Source of the DNA: Rhodothermus sp.
Lineage (GTDB): Bacteria > Bacteroidota > Rhodothermia > Rhodothermales > Rhodothermaceae
Assembly (NCBI GenBank): GCA_026989375.1
Contig: JALSJJ010000179.1
Span: forward strand, 1-52,901
Direction of reading: 5' to 3'
Length of the DNA: 52,901 nt
Below the pieces are notes generated by a model. The model saw only the letters and a list, made by a program, of their open reading frames with translations, had not been told where the DNA came from and ran no database searches. The first letter of the stretch is position 1. Each line of letters starts with the position of its first letter. A program made the translations under genes and the position numbers. Shown here one piece after another: positions 1 to 8,688 of the stretch.

Positions 1-2315
1 TGGTGCGGGCGTTCGTACGTGGTGTGCAGGATGCCGGCGCCATCGCGACGGCCAAGCACTTTCCCGGCCACGGCGACACGTCCATCGACTCGCACAGCGA
101 TCTGCCTGTGCTGCCCTTCGATCGCCAGCGCCTGGATACGCTGGAGCTGGTGCCGTTTCGGGCCGCGATCAAGGCCGGCGTGCGCAGTATCATGACCGGC
201 CACCTGGCCCTGCCCAATCTGGACCCTACCCCGGATTTGCCCGCTTCGCTTTCCCGCCGCATTACGCAGGATCTTCTGCGCAGCGAGCTGGGCTTCAAGG
301 GCCTGGTGGTCACCGATGCGCTGGAAATGGAGGGTGTCACGAAACACTTCGGCGTAGGCGAAGCAGCCGTCCGTGCCCTAGAAGCCGGTGCCGATATGCT
401 GCTGTTGTCGGAAGATGTTGAAGCGGCCCGTGCGGCCATCCTGCAAGCAATTGCCCGAGGCCGGCTCTCCAGAGAACGCATCGAAGCTTCGGTGCGCCGC
501 ATCCTGCTTCTTAAAGAATGGTTGGGCCTGCACCGGGAACGGTCGGTCGATCTGAACGCCCTGCCCTATGTGGTGGGCATTGCCCCTCATCAGGCGCTCA
601 GCCAGACCATTGCTCGTGCTTCGCTGACGCTGCTTCGCAACGAAAACAACCTGCTGCCCCTACCCGACGTGCTGGAAGCGCCTCGGCGACTACAAGTTAT
701 CATTCTCAGTGATAGCGACAATCCGACAACGGGGCGTTTCTTTGTGCAGACGCTTCGCGAGCTTGTGCCTGACGATCGGGTCACTTCTCGACTGCTGGAC
801 GTACGGTCCCATCCAGACGACTACCGCACCGCGTTGCAAGCGGCCGCTCGCGCCGACGTCGTGCTGGTCCCGGCCTACCTGTTTGTCCGTTCCGGCACCG
901 GACGCATTCGCCTGCCCGAGCGTCAGCGCGAATTTCTGGATGCGCTCATCGCACAGGGACGGCCTGTCGTATTGATCGCCTTCGGCAATCCGTACATGAT
1001 CATGGATCTGAAGCGTCCGCCGGCGGTCTACCTGGCCGCCTACGGTGGCAACACGTCTACGCAGCGGGCCGTCGTGCAGGCGCTTTTCGGCCAGGCACCG
1101 TTGAGTGGTCGTCTCCCCATCACCATTCCCGGCTACTTTCAACGCGGCGATGGCCTCCAGCTCGAACAGGTGGCCCCACGCCTGGCCTATCCTGAAGAGG
1201 TGGGTATGAGCACCCGGCGACTCTACCGGATCGACTCGCTCCTGCAGGCCGCCATTGCCGAGCGGGCCTTCCCGGGCGCGGCCGTCGCCATTGGTCGCGG
1301 CCCGGCCATCGTCTGGCTGAAAGGATACGGACACTTCACCTACACGTCCGACCAGCGCGTTACGCCGGAATCGGTTTTTGATCTGGCCTCTCTGACCAAA
1401 GTCGTGGTCACCACCACGGCTGCCATGCAGTTGTATGAAGCCGGCAAGCTGGACCTGGATGCGCCCGTGGTCCGTTACCTGCCCGAGTTCGGTCAGAATG
1501 GCAAGGAACGCGTTACGATTCGCCAGTTGCTATCGCACACAGCCGGTCTGGCCCCCTTCCACCCCTTCCATCGCATGGGCATTACCTCGGCCGAAGCCGT
1601 GCGGCAGGCGATTCTTTCCGACTCGCTGATCTACGAACCCGGCACGCAGGCACGCTACAGCGATCTGGGCATGATCGTGCTGGGCTGGGTCATTGAGCGC
1701 ATTACAGGCCAACCGCTGGACCAGTACGCAGAAACGCACATCTTCCGCCCGCTGGGCATGCGCCGTACGAGCTTTCGACCCGTCGGACAACCCGATACGA
1801 CCGTCGTGCCTACCGAGCGCGACACCCTCCTTCGCCATCGGCTCATCCAGGGCGAGGTGCACGACGAAACGGCCTGGATCCTGGGCGGGGTGGCCGGACA
1901 TGCCGGACTCTTTTCCACGGCGGCCGACCTGGCCCGCTTTGCCTACATGCTGGTCAATGAAGGCCGCATTGGTGGACGCCAGTTCCTGAAGCCGGAAACA
2001 ATCCGCCTGTTTACCACACCGGTCGATCCGGAGCGGGCCGGCACTCGCGCCCTGGGCTGGGACACCCGAAGCCCGGAAGGCTACTCCTCGGCCGGTCAGT
2101 TTTTCGGACCGCGCAGCTTCGGACATACCGGCTTTACGGGCACCTCCATCTGGATCGACCCGGACCAGCAGTTGTTCGTCATCCTACTGACCAACCGGGT
2201 CTATCCCACTCGGGAAAACCGTAAGCACCTGGCCGTCCGTGCCAAACTGGCCGACCTGGCCTACCAGGCCATCATTGGCCCACCCACGATGAACCTGAAC
2301 ACCCTCCTGCCGTAA
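1..2315 (+). CDS. Glycoside hydrolase family 3 (NagZ-like) fused to serine beta-lactamase-type hydrolase, 5'-truncated by window edge
   Basis: The visible 770 residues continue an open frame that runs off the left edge, so the true start is not seen. Residues about 1-380 are GH3. The NagZ signature KHFPGHGDT (18-26) leads to the Asp29/His31 dyad of DSH, and VVTDALEMEG (102-111) carries the probable nucleophile Asp105. Residues about 400-770 are a class C beta-lactamase/penicillin-binding-like domain: SLTK (463-466) gives the catalytic Ser and Lys, YSD (552-554) replaces the usual YxN, and HTG (708-710) the usual KTG. The GH3 half should remove N-acetylglucosamine from muropeptides or other beta-glycosides. 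The second half may be an esterase or peptidase acting on cell wall fragments. Such fusions are known in Bacteroidota; a signal peptide is expected but lies outside the window. Confidence 0.9.
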   Translation, partial: VRAFVRGVQDAGAIATAKHFPGHGDTSIDSHSDLPVLPFDRQRLDTLELVPFRAAIKAGVRSIMTGHLALPNLDPTPDLPASLSRRITQDLLRSELGFKGLVVTDALEMEGVTKHFGVGEAAVRALEAGADMLLLSEDVEAARAAILQAIARGRLSRERIEASVRRILLLKEWLGLHRERSVDLNALPYVVGIAPHQALSQTIARASLTLLRNENNLLPLPDVLEAPRRLQVIILSDSDNPTTGRFFVQTLRELVPDDRVTSRLLDVRSHPDDYRTALQAAARADVVLVPAYLFVRSGTGRIRLPERQREFLDALIAQGRPVVLIAFGNPYMIMDLKRPPAVYLAAYGGNTSTQRAVVQALFGQAPLSGRLPITIPGYFQRGDGLQLEQVAPRLAYPEEVGMSTRRLYRIDSLLQAAIAERAFPGAAVAIGRGPAIVWLKGYGHFTYTSDQRVTPESVFDLASLTKVVVTTTAAMQLYEAGKLDLDAPVVRYLPEFGQNGKERVTIRQLLSHTAGLAPFHPFHRMGITSAEAVRQAILSDSLIYEPGTQARYSDLGMIVLGWVIERITGQPLDQYAETHIFRPLGMRRTSFRPVGQPDTTVVPTERDTLLRHRLIQGEVHDETAWILGGVAGHAGLFSTAADLARFAYMLVNEGRIGGRQFLKPETIRLFTTPVDPERAGTRALGWDTRSPEGYSSAGQFFGPRSFGHTGFTGTSIWIDPDQQLFVILLTNRVYPTRENRKHLAVRAKLADLAYQAIIGPPTMNLNTLLP

Positions 2316-2409
2316 AAGCGCCGTCCGACAGACTGTCTGGGTGGAATACGATTTGTAGTAGCCAGGCGCCGAGTTTGCCGTAAGCTGTTAAACCAGAAGG
2401 GGTGTCACC

Positions 2410-2670
2410 ATGCCGACCTATGTGTACCGTCGTGAGGATGGAACCACCTTCGAAATTGAACAACGCATTACCGATCCACCACTGACGCATTGCCCGACCA
2501 CCGGCCAACGCGTTGAGCGCATCATCACGGGATCGGCCGGGCTGATCTTCAAGGGCAGTGGCTTTTACCTGACCGACTACGCCCGCAAAGGCAACAGCAG
2601 CGGATCCAATGGTAGCCAAGCGAAAAGCAAAGATCCTTCTCCTTCCAATGCAAAAAGCACAGGCGATTGA
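2410..2670 (+). CDS. FmdB-family small protein with degenerate zinc ribbon
   Basis: This 86-residue protein starts MPTYVYRREDG, the usual start of FmdB-family putative regulatory proteins, and keeps the family pattern through about residue 60 (THCPTTGQRVERI, then GLIFKGSGFYLTDY). The two CxxC pairs of the zinc ribbon are absent: the first knuckle is RREDG and the second retains only Cys33 in CPTTG. A purine-rich AGAAGGGG lies just upstream of the ATG. The tail after residue 60 is Ser/Lys/Asn-rich and probably disordered. The family's biochemical function is not established. The gene converges on the TPR gene downstream across a shared terminator. Confidence 0.85.
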   Translation: MPTYVYRREDGTTFEIEQRITDPPLTHCPTTGQRVERIITGSAGLIFKGSGFYLTDYARKGNSSGSNGSQAKSKDPSPSNAKSTGD

Positions 2671-2696
2671 TCGGGCATTTTAAATACAGTGCAGAG

Positions 2697-2722
2697 AAAG
2701 AGCCGGGGGTTCCCGGCTCTTT
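2697..2722. terminator. Bidirectional intrinsic terminator between convergent genes
   Basis: A perfect 11-bp inverted repeat, AAAGAGCCGGG (2697-2707) and CCCGGCTCTTT (2712-2722), encloses a 4-nt loop. It has T-rich sequence on its right and A-rich sequence on its left, so it can terminate both the FmdB-like gene on the plus strand and the TPR gene on the minus strand (stop at 2726). Confidence 0.85.
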
Positions 2723-2725
2723 CAT

Positions 2726-3610
2726 TTAACGGCAACGTACGCGGGCCATCTGCTGACGTAACCACGATAGCGCCCCCGGTGTGTTCTTCCAGTAAGGCAA
2801 CGCTACCGACACATAATCGACCGCTTCCTCCTCGCTACCAGGCTCAATGTATTCGGGCAACGGGCGTGGTAACTTCTTACGCCCCAGTAGATAATCCGGC
2901 ACGTGTGGATTGGCCAGACGTGCCTCGCGCAGGGCCTGGCGGGCAGCCAGCGTATTCCCTTCACTTCGATACAGCACAAGTGCCCGGCTGTAGCACCAGG
3001 CAGCCGATTCGTCGTCCGGATACATATCAATGAGCCGACGGAGCGCCTTCAGATCATTGCGAATCAACAGGGCCTCCAGCAGCAAATACCGCACGCGCAG
3101 GTGGTCGCTGGCATCCAGTCGAAGCAACTCCCAGAAGTGTTCAAGAGCCGCTTCTTGCTCGCCCAGCAGCCACAGGCACTGCGCCAGGCCCACGCGGGCG
3201 CGCAGATACGGACGCGCCTCCGGAATCTGCCAGAAGCATCCACAATCCTGCTCGAACAAGGCAGGCGGTAGCACACGCTCACCGGCAGCGACCCCTTCCC
3301 GATAGCAACGCAACGCTTCCGCTACCTCCTCCGCCTCCTCGGCCAACACTACCCAGGCATCGGCGCAATCGGGTGAACGGTCCAGCGCCTGTCGGGCCAG
3401 CTCAAGCCGTCGTGAGCGGTCCGGCTCATGCCAGGCCTGATAGATCAAAGCCTGGGCTTGCTCCAGGGGAGTGCTGCCGGGCGGCGCCAGCTCGACTTCC
3501 TGAAGCAGCTCATCAAGCCAGGCTTCCCAGTCCGCCTCCCCGTTCTGTTGGAAACGTGCGGATTTTCTGCTCTCCCGCTGACGTTGCGGATTGTATTTGC
3601 TTCTGGCCAT
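2726..3610 (-). CDS. TPR-type protein resembling bacterial ST7-like proteins
   Basis: 294 residues, highly acidic and helical, with no signal peptide, so probably cytoplasmic. The first 20 residues are basic (MARSKYNPQRQRESRKSAR). Helical hairpins with tetratricopeptide spacing run from about residue 50 to 230. The C-terminus, from YIEPGSEEEAVDY to YWKNTPGALSWL (about 255-285), matches a conserved block that I recognise from uncharacterised bacterial ST7/TPR proteins. AAGGA lies 7 nt upstream of the ATG, supporting this start. TPR scaffolds usually mediate protein-protein contacts; partner and role are unknown. It reads away from the hairpin-rich gap 3611-4097 and ends at the terminator shared with the FmdB-like gene. 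Confidence 0.85.
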   Translation of the reverse strand: MARSKYNPQRQRESRKSARFQQNGEADWEAWLDELLQEVELAPPGSTPLEQAQALIYQAWHEPDRSRRLELARQALDRSPDCADAWVVLAEEAEEVAEALRCYREGVAAGERVLPPALFEQDCGCFWQIPEARPYLRARVGLAQCLWLLGEQEAALEHFWELLRLDASDHLRVRYLLLEALLIRNDLKALRRLIDMYPDDESAAWCYSRALVLYRSEGNTLAARQALREARLANPHVPDYLLGRKKLPRPLPEYIEPGSEEEAVDYVSVALPYWKNTPGALSWLRQQMARVRCR

Positions 3611-4097
3611 AGGACGTCCTTCCTGGTTCTTTTTTGTCGATTCCCGCGGAACGTGCTATTGCCCACAGCAGCGCGCCGCCTTTGCCAAGCGGACCGCCTC
3701 TTTTCACCGGCGAGGCCTTCCTTTCCACGCCCCCTCCCCGCCGGGGAGGAGCTCAGGGGAAGGGACCTCAACCCTCCACTCCCGCCCAACACAGCCGCCG
3801 TGCCCCTTCTGCCCATCAGCCTCGCCAAACACCCCCCTCCGTCCTCCGCACAGCTCCCTCTCAAGGGAGAGCCAGCCTCTTCTCCAGACTAAACAGTCAT
3901 GCGCAAAAAGATGGCTCCCAAACTTAAGCAAATCACTTCCTTTTTCCCCCTCCGGGGAGGGGCTCCCACCAACCCTGCCTGATCAAACCGCCACCTTTCC
4001 CTTCAGGGCAGCGCAAAGCCGGCAAAGCACTTCCTCTGTTCTCCCTGAAAGAGAAAGCTCCGCGTTGCTCCAACCCGCCATGAAAGAAGAGGTTCGG
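3611..4097. repeat. 487-bp non-coding stretch with four diverged hairpin repeats
   Basis: No convincing gene is present on either strand. Four short palindromes occur at roughly regular spacing: CCTCCCC/GGGGAGG (3733-3749, 3-nt loop), CTCCCT/AGGGAG (3854-3869, 4-nt loop), CCCCTCC/GGAGGGG (3947-3962, 2-nt loop) and TTCTC/GAGAA (4039-4055). Each is followed by GCTC or a close variant. Units are about 90-120 bp apart and look like decayed copies of one element. The right end lies just past the ThuA-like stop; the left end must hold the promoter of the TPR gene. Confidence 0.5.
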
Positions 4098-4847
4098 TCA
4101 GCGTGCCCGTCCGGCTGCCCAGAGAATACCTCCCACCAGGTGCTGTCGAAAAAGCGGCTCCGCATAGCTCTGCGCTGTGTGTCCCATGGCCGTGTACCAG
4201 GCCCTGCCGCCATCATAGAGGTGGTACCATGAGATCGGATGATCCTCGCCCATCTGCCCTCCTTCGTAGGTACTTTCGTCCAGCACAGCCAGCACCTGCA
4301 CGCCGTTTACGCGCGGATTTTCACGGAAGTTGTACCATTCGTCGGTGCGCGTCCAGCTTGCCGGGAGCGCCTGCGTGGACGGATGCGCCTGGTCCACGAC
4401 GCGTACGACCGCCTCCTGGATACGTGGGTGGCTCTTGAAGTAGGTGCCGACCAGCCTGCCATACCAGGGCCAGCCGTACTCGGTGTCGCTGGCCGCGTGG
4501 ATCCCCACAAACCCACCGCCCCGTCGGATATATGCCTGAAAAGCTTCCTGCTGAAGCGAATCGAGCACATCGCCCGTGGTATTCAAAAAGACCACCACCG
4601 CAAACTGCGTGAGCGAGTCGGGATGGAAGTAGCCTGGGTCTTCGGTGGCCGTCACCTGAAAGCCATGCGCAACGCCCAACTCCTGAATTGCAGCAATGCC
4701 ATCCGGAATTGAGTTATGTCGGTAGCCCTCCGTCCGGCTGAATACCAGCACCTGAAAGGCGGCGGGTTTTTCGGGAGGGTCCTTTCCTACCAGGGAGCAG
4801 GCGCTCCATGCGAGCAATCCTCCCAGCAACAGACGAAGCATGGGCAT
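4098..4847 (-). CDS. ThuA-like (type 1 glutamine amidotransferase fold) secreted or lipid-anchored protein
   Basis: About 249 residues. The start at 4847 is chosen over 4871 because GGAGG sits 7 nt upstream of it and the protein then opens directly with a signal peptide (MPMLRLLLGGLLAWSAC). The Cys may be lipidated, although the Trp at -3 makes the lipobox imperfect. The mature part is a ThuA domain: VLVFSRTEGYRHNSI near its start, then GGGFVGIHAASDTE, then the conserved block ending in PISWYHLYDGGRAWYT. ThuA proteins occur beside sugar oxidoreductases and are implicated in disaccharide (trehalose-type) use; the reaction is not settled. It is last in the minus-strand operon that starts with the GMC flavoprotein and follows the TIM-barrel gene by a short gap. 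Confidence 0.85.
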   Translation of the reverse strand: MPMLRLLLGGLLAWSACSLVGKDPPEKPAAFQVLVFSRTEGYRHNSIPDGIAAIQELGVAHGFQVTATEDPGYFHPDSLTQFAVVVFLNTTGDVLDSLQQEAFQAYIRRGGGFVGIHAASDTEYGWPWYGRLVGTYFKSHPRIQEAVVRVVDQAHPSTQALPASWTRTDEWYNFRENPRVNGVQVLAVLDESTYEGGQMGEDHPISWYHLYDGGRAWYTAMGHTAQSYAEPLFRQHLVGGILWAAGRAR

Positions 4848-4885
4848 GCTATTGCCTCCAGCGGGCATCATCCAGGTTCCATGGT

Positions 4886-5896
4886 CTACGCCTGACGTTC
4901 ACGGGCAAAGGCGGCGTCAAAGGCAGCAGCAGACGGCGGAAAGTCCAGCGCTTTCACGCGCGCGCAGGCTTCGCGGGCGCCGTGCTCCCGTTCCATTCCG
5001 ATGTCTTCCCATTCGATAGAAAGCGGTCCGTTATAGCCGATCCGGTTCAGTGCCCGAATGATTTCTTCAAAGCGAATGTTGCCGCGGCCAATCGAGCGAA
5101 AGTCCCAGTAGCGGTCGCGGTGCCCGAAAGGCAGGTGTCCCCCGAAGACGCCGGAACGTCTGGGCACGGACGACCACCAGACGTCCTTCATGTGCACGTG
5201 ATAGATGCGATCCGCAAAGCGCTCGATGAAGGCCACGTAGTCGACGCCCTGGTATCCCAGGTGGCTCGGATCGTAGTTGAAGCCAAAGGATTCGCGGTAT
5301 CCGATGGCTTCCAGCGTGCGTTCGGCCGACGAAATATCAAAGGCAATCTCGGTCGGATGCACCTCCAGCGCGAAGCGCACGCCTACTTCCTCAAACACAT
5401 CCAGGATGGGATGCCAGCGGCGAGCAAAGTCTTCATAGCCTTTTTCAATCATGCCGGGTAGCAGCGGTGGAAAAGCGTACAGGAGATGCCAGATGCTGCT
5501 GCCAGTAAAGCCGTTGACGACCTTGACTCCCAGCTTAGCGGCTGCCCGGGCCGTATCCATCATTTCCTGAGCCGCTCGCTGACGCACCCCTTCCGGGTCG
5601 CCATCGCCCCAGACGTGCGGCGGCAGGATGGCCTGATGTCGCGCGTCGATGTTGTCGCAAACGGCCTGGCCAACCAGATGGTTGCTGATAGCCCAGACCT
5701 TCAGCCCGTAGCGAGCCAGCAACTCCAAACGCTCTTCGCAATACCCGTCTTCTTTAAGCGCGCGCTGCACGTCGAAGTGGTCGCCCCAACAGGCCAGCTC
5801 CAGGCCGTCGTAGCCCCATTCGGCTGCTTTCTGGGCGAGCGTCTCCAACGGCAGGTCGGCCCATTGTCCTGTAAATAGCGTAACCGGTCGTGCCAT
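4886..5896 (-). CDS. Sugar phosphate isomerase/epimerase-like TIM-barrel protein, cytoplasmic
   Basis: 336 residues with no export signal. It has the xylose-isomerase-like AP-endonuclease-2 barrel fold. Four probable metal ligands fit the family: Glu178 (ALEVHP), Asp209 (NYDPSHL), His235 (VHMKD) and Glu295 (SIEWED). Early strands carry [16 protein letters not shown]. Family members isomerise or epimerise sugars or hydrate keto-sugar intermediates using a divalent metal. Placed between a Gfo/Idh oxidoreductase and a ThuA protein, it most likely handles a 3-keto or 2-keto sugar formed by its neighbours. Its substrate cannot be read from sequence. It follows the upstream Gfo/Idh gene by 29 bp in the same operon. 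Confidence 0.9.
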   Translation of the reverse strand: MARPVTLFTGQWADLPLETLAQKAAEWGYDGLELACWGDHFDVQRALKEDGYCEERLELLARYGLKVWAISNHLVGQAVCDNIDARHQAILPPHVWGDGDPEGVRQRAAQEMMDTARAAAKLGVKVVNGFTGSSIWHLLYAFPPLLPGMIEKGYEDFARRWHPILDVFEEVGVRFALEVHPTEIAFDISSAERTLEAIGYRESFGFNYDPSHLGYQGVDYVAFIERFADRIYHVHMKDVWWSSVPRRSGVFGGHLPFGHRDRYWDFRSIGRGNIRFEEIIRALNRIGYNGPLSIEWEDIGMEREHGAREACARVKALDFPPSAAAFDAAFARERQA

Positions 5897-5925
5897 TGCT
5901 TGCGCTGCGTTTTATTGTTGGCGGC

Positions 5926-7098
5926 TCATGCTCCAGGCGGTGTGTAGCGGGCGTCGACCCAGGCGCGGCGGCGGCCACTTTCAAGGGCCGTCAGGATGAA
6001 ATGCACGCCCCGCGCGCCATCCTGCACCGTTGGAAAGTCCAGATCCAGCGGATCGGGTTTTTCGCCGGCCAGCCGCGCTTTGAGCGCTCGGGCAAAATTC
6101 AGATAGATATTGGCAAACGCTTCAATAAAGGCCTCCGGGTGGCCCGAGGGCAGCCGGGAAGCGCGTCGGGCAGCCGGTGCCAGGTATTCGTTTCCTCGCT
6201 TGTAGACCTCTTCGGGCCGATCCGGATAGCGCACGTACAGATAGTTAGGCTCTTCCTGGTGCCACTCGAGCGAAGCCTTTGTGCCGTAGATCCGGATGCG
6301 GAGGTTGTTTTCTTCGCCGACCGACACCTGCGAGGCGTACAGAATACCCCGGGCGCCATTCTGGTAGTGCACGAGCAGGTTGGCGTCGTCCTCCACTTTG
6401 CGTCCGGGCACGAACGTGGTCACGTCGGCGCAGAGCCGATCCAGCTCCAGCCCGGTGATGTAGCGGGCCAGGTGCTCGGCGTGCGAGCCAATGTCGCCCA
6501 GGGCACCGGCCCCGGCCTGTCTGGGATCGGTGCGCCACGCGGCCTGCTTCTGGCCGGTTTGCTCCAGGGGCGTGGCCAGCCAGCCCTGCGGATATTCGAC
6601 CACAATCTTGCGAATCTCACCCAGCAGGCCCTCCTGCACCAGGGCTCGCGCCTGTTTGACCATGGGATAGCCCGAGTAGTTGTGCGTAAGCGCAAAAAGC
6701 ACGTTGTGGCGGGCTACCAGCCGGCACAGGTCTTCGGCCTCTTCGAGCGTGGTGGTCATGGGCTTGTCGCACACCACATGGAAACCGGCTTCAATGAACG
6801 TCTTCGCAATAGGGTAATGCAGATGGTTGGGCGTAACGATGGAGACGAAGTCGATGCGTTCTTCGGGGGGCAGGGCAGCCTCCTTTTCGGCCATTTCCTC
6901 GTACGAGCGATAGACGCGCCGGGGATCCAGATGCAACTGAGCCCCCATCTGGCGCGACTTTTCCGGATCCGACGAGAAAGCCCCGGCCACCAGCTCGATC
7001 TCTCCGTCCAGCGCGGCTGCCCGGCGGTGCACGGCGCCGATAAAGGCGCCGGGACCACCTCCCACCATGCCATAGCGAAGCTTCCGGTTTAACGACAT
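5926..7098 (-). CDS. Gfo/Idh/MocA family NAD(P)-dependent oxidoreductase, cytoplasmic
   Basis: 390 residues. The N-terminal Rossmann fold is shown by [12 protein letters not shown] (10-21). The family EKP motif appears as CDKP with catalytic Lys112, and [10 protein letters not shown] (201-210) holds the Asp and His of the active site. The C-terminal alpha/beta domain is typical. No signal peptide is present, so the protein is cytoplasmic, unlike the Tat-exported paralogue at 11928-13262. The likely reaction is reversible oxidation of a sugar or cyclitol hydroxyl, fitting a keto-glycoside pathway. It sits 14 bp after the Tat-type TIM-barrel gene and just before the cytoplasmic TIM-barrel gene. 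Confidence 0.92.
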   Translation of the reverse strand: MSLNRKLRYGMVGGGPGAFIGAVHRRAAALDGEIELVAGAFSSDPEKSRQMGAQLHLDPRRVYRSYEEMAEKEAALPPEERIDFVSIVTPNHLHYPIAKTFIEAGFHVVCDKPMTTTLEEAEDLCRLVARHNVLFALTHNYSGYPMVKQARALVQEGLLGEIRKIVVEYPQGWLATPLEQTGQKQAAWRTDPRQAGAGALGDIGSHAEHLARYITGLELDRLCADVTTFVPGRKVEDDANLLVHYQNGARGILYASQVSVGEENNLRIRIYGTKASLEWHQEEPNYLYVRYPDRPEEVYKRGNEYLAPAARRASRLPSGHPEAFIEAFANIYLNFARALKARLAGEKPDPLDLDFPTVQDGARGVHFILTALESGRRRAWVDARYTPPGA

Positions 7099-7112
7099 CG
7101 CTTTCCGTAGTT

Positions 7113-7970
7113 TTAGAAGGCCAATTGCGACAGATAGGCGTAACTGCGCCGAATGCTGGCCAGTGGATCGTCAGGCCGGTCGTGCTCTACAAAATAGTGC
7201 TGGAGCTGCGCCTGCGCAAAGATCTTCGCGAAATCGATCGTCCCCTGCCCGACGTCTACCATCCGCCGATCCTCCGTCATGTCTTTTACATGGCAGAGCA
7301 GAAAGCGTCCGGGATGTTGCTGCAGGTACGGGATGGGATCCTGCCCGGCATAGGTGATCCAGTACAGGTCCAGCTCCATCTTGACCAGATCGGCGTCCGT
7401 TTCGGCCAAGAGCACGTCATAGGGAATCTGCTCCTCAACAGGAGCAAACTCGAAGTCGTGATTGTGATAGGCGAACTGTATTCCTGCCGCCCTGCAGGCT
7501 TCGCCCCAGCGGTTAAAGCGTTCGGCCCAGCGTCGGTAGTCGTCGAGGGTCTGGCGCTGCTCGGGAGGCAGCCAGGGAACCACCACATAGCGGTGCCCCA
7601 GCACCTGAGCAGTTTCCAGCGTAGCCTCCAGATTTTCCTCGAGTGCCTGATAGGGCACATGCGTCGCCGGGGCCGACAGGCCCAGGTGGTCAAGCATCTG
7701 GCGTAATTCCTGGGGCGTATAGTTAAAGTAGCCGGCAAACTCGACCTCCTGGTAACCGATTTCGGCCACGCGCTCAAGCGTCCGCGGCACGTTCTGCGCC
7801 ATGAGCGTCCGCACCGTGTAGAGTTGCAGGCCGACGCGTTCCAGGCGACGCGACCCAACGGTGGCGTTCTGGTCTGATTGTTCGCGGGAGGGCCGGCATC
7901 CCCAGGCAACGGTTGCCAGGCTTCCCAGGGCCAGTCCTCCGGCTGTTCGCAGAAAGTTGCGGCGGTTCAT
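7113..7970 (-). CDS. Tat-exported sugar isomerase/epimerase-like TIM-barrel lipoprotein
   Basis: 285 residues. The N-terminus [18 protein letters not shown] is a twin-arginine signal and AWGC gives a possible lipidated Cys25, so the mature enzyme should work in the periplasm. The barrel carries YHNHDFEF (168-175), MELDLYW (198-204), HVKDM (His227) and VEHD (Glu262), the metal-site pattern of the sugar phosphate isomerase/epimerase family. Periplasmic members often lie beside DUF1080 and Gfo/Idh proteins and may act on 3-keto sugars rather than phosphorylated sugars, which would not be available there. It lies between the small dehydrogenase subunit and a Gfo/Idh gene. Confidence 0.9.
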   Translation of the reverse strand: MNRRNFLRTAGGLALGSLATVAWGCRPSREQSDQNATVGSRRLERVGLQLYTVRTLMAQNVPRTLERVAEIGYQEVEFAGYFNYTPQELRQMLDHLGLSAPATHVPYQALEENLEATLETAQVLGHRYVVVPWLPPEQRQTLDDYRRWAERFNRWGEACRAAGIQFAYHNHDFEFAPVEEQIPYDVLLAETDADLVKMELDLYWITYAGQDPIPYLQQHPGRFLLCHVKDMTEDRRMVDVGQGTIDFAKIFAQAQLQHYFVEHDRPDDPLASIRRSYAYLSQLAF

Positions 7971-8009
7971 GGCGTCGACGGAATGGATTCCGGTAAAAAG
8001 GAAGGCGCA

Positions 8010-8675
8010 TCATGCCCAAGCGCGGCCGATCTGGTCGTAGGGCACGCAGGCGTCGTAGCGTCCCGGTACCAGGTTCAAGCGCAGCTCCTGCGTGGCCCCC
8101 ACCTCCGAGGTATAGTAGCCCACGATGGTTAGCTCTTTCATCATGCGGAAAAACGGCTGCAGCTCCACGGTCAACGTGCGTGGTGGACGTCCCCGCGCCA
8201 TGTCTTCCGCTGACGTGTCCGGGCCTTCAATCACCTGTCCGGTTGTCCGGTCGATGACCACGCGCTGCGGCTCGGTCTGCCGGGCCTCCGCTTCCAGTTC
8301 GCGTAGCAGTTGCACCTGCTGTTCCTCCGAGGCCTGCACGAACGGCTGCCCGAACCGCTCCTGCGCCCGCGCATCCACCCGGGCCAGTTCCTGCAGGAAG
8401 TGCTCGCGTTCGGCCGCATACATCCAGTCCGTCAACATCCGGTCGATGAACTCCGGCACGCCTGCCGCCCGGGCGCCAGGGGTGTCAGTCTCCGGAAGGA
8501 TCAACTCGGCGATTGTAGCCACCAGTTCGTGCTGATCGGACGAAAGCGTCTGCGGCTGATAGGTACCCGGCGCCGAACCAGCCCGGCAGCCCCCCAGGAT
8601 GCCCGCAATGGTCGACATCGACAGCGCCCCGCCCGTCAACAGTGCCAGATGCTTTAAAGCTTCTCGTCGATCCAT
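8010..8675 (-). CDS. Gluconate 2-dehydrogenase subunit 3-type small subunit with Tat signal (hitchhiker subunit)
   Basis: About 221 residues from the start at 8675, 13 nt after the GMC stop. A start at 8723 would overlap the GMC gene and bury the signal peptide. MDRREALKHLALLTGG is a Tat signal and ILGGC provides a lipobox. The mature part matches subunit 3 of gluconate 2-dehydrogenase and the gamma subunit of FAD-glucose dehydrogenases: a helical stretch with ELILPETDTPGA and a C-terminal FFRMMKELTIVGYYTSE. These subunits bind the flavoprotein and carry it through the Tat pore. Its partner is the adjacent flavoprotein, which has no signal of its own. Confidence 0.9.
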   Translation of the reverse strand: MDRREALKHLALLTGGALSMSTIAGILGGCRAGSAPGTYQPQTLSSDQHELVATIAELILPETDTPGARAAGVPEFIDRMLTDWMYAAEREHFLQELARVDARAQERFGQPFVQASEEQQVQLLRELEAEARQTEPQRVVIDRTTGQVIEGPDTSAEDMARGRPPRTLTVELQPFFRMMKELTIVGYYTSEVGATQELRLNLVPGRYDACVPYDQIGRAWA

Positions 8676-8688
8676 AGGTCTACGCAGT

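Noticed and set aside
3611-4097. CRISPR array
   Set aside because: The palindromic units are diverged, not identical, with variable spacing and no cas genes nearby.
5890-7092. 400-codon plus-strand frame opposite the Gfo/Idh gene
   Set aside because: Antisense shadow of a well-supported oxidoreductase.
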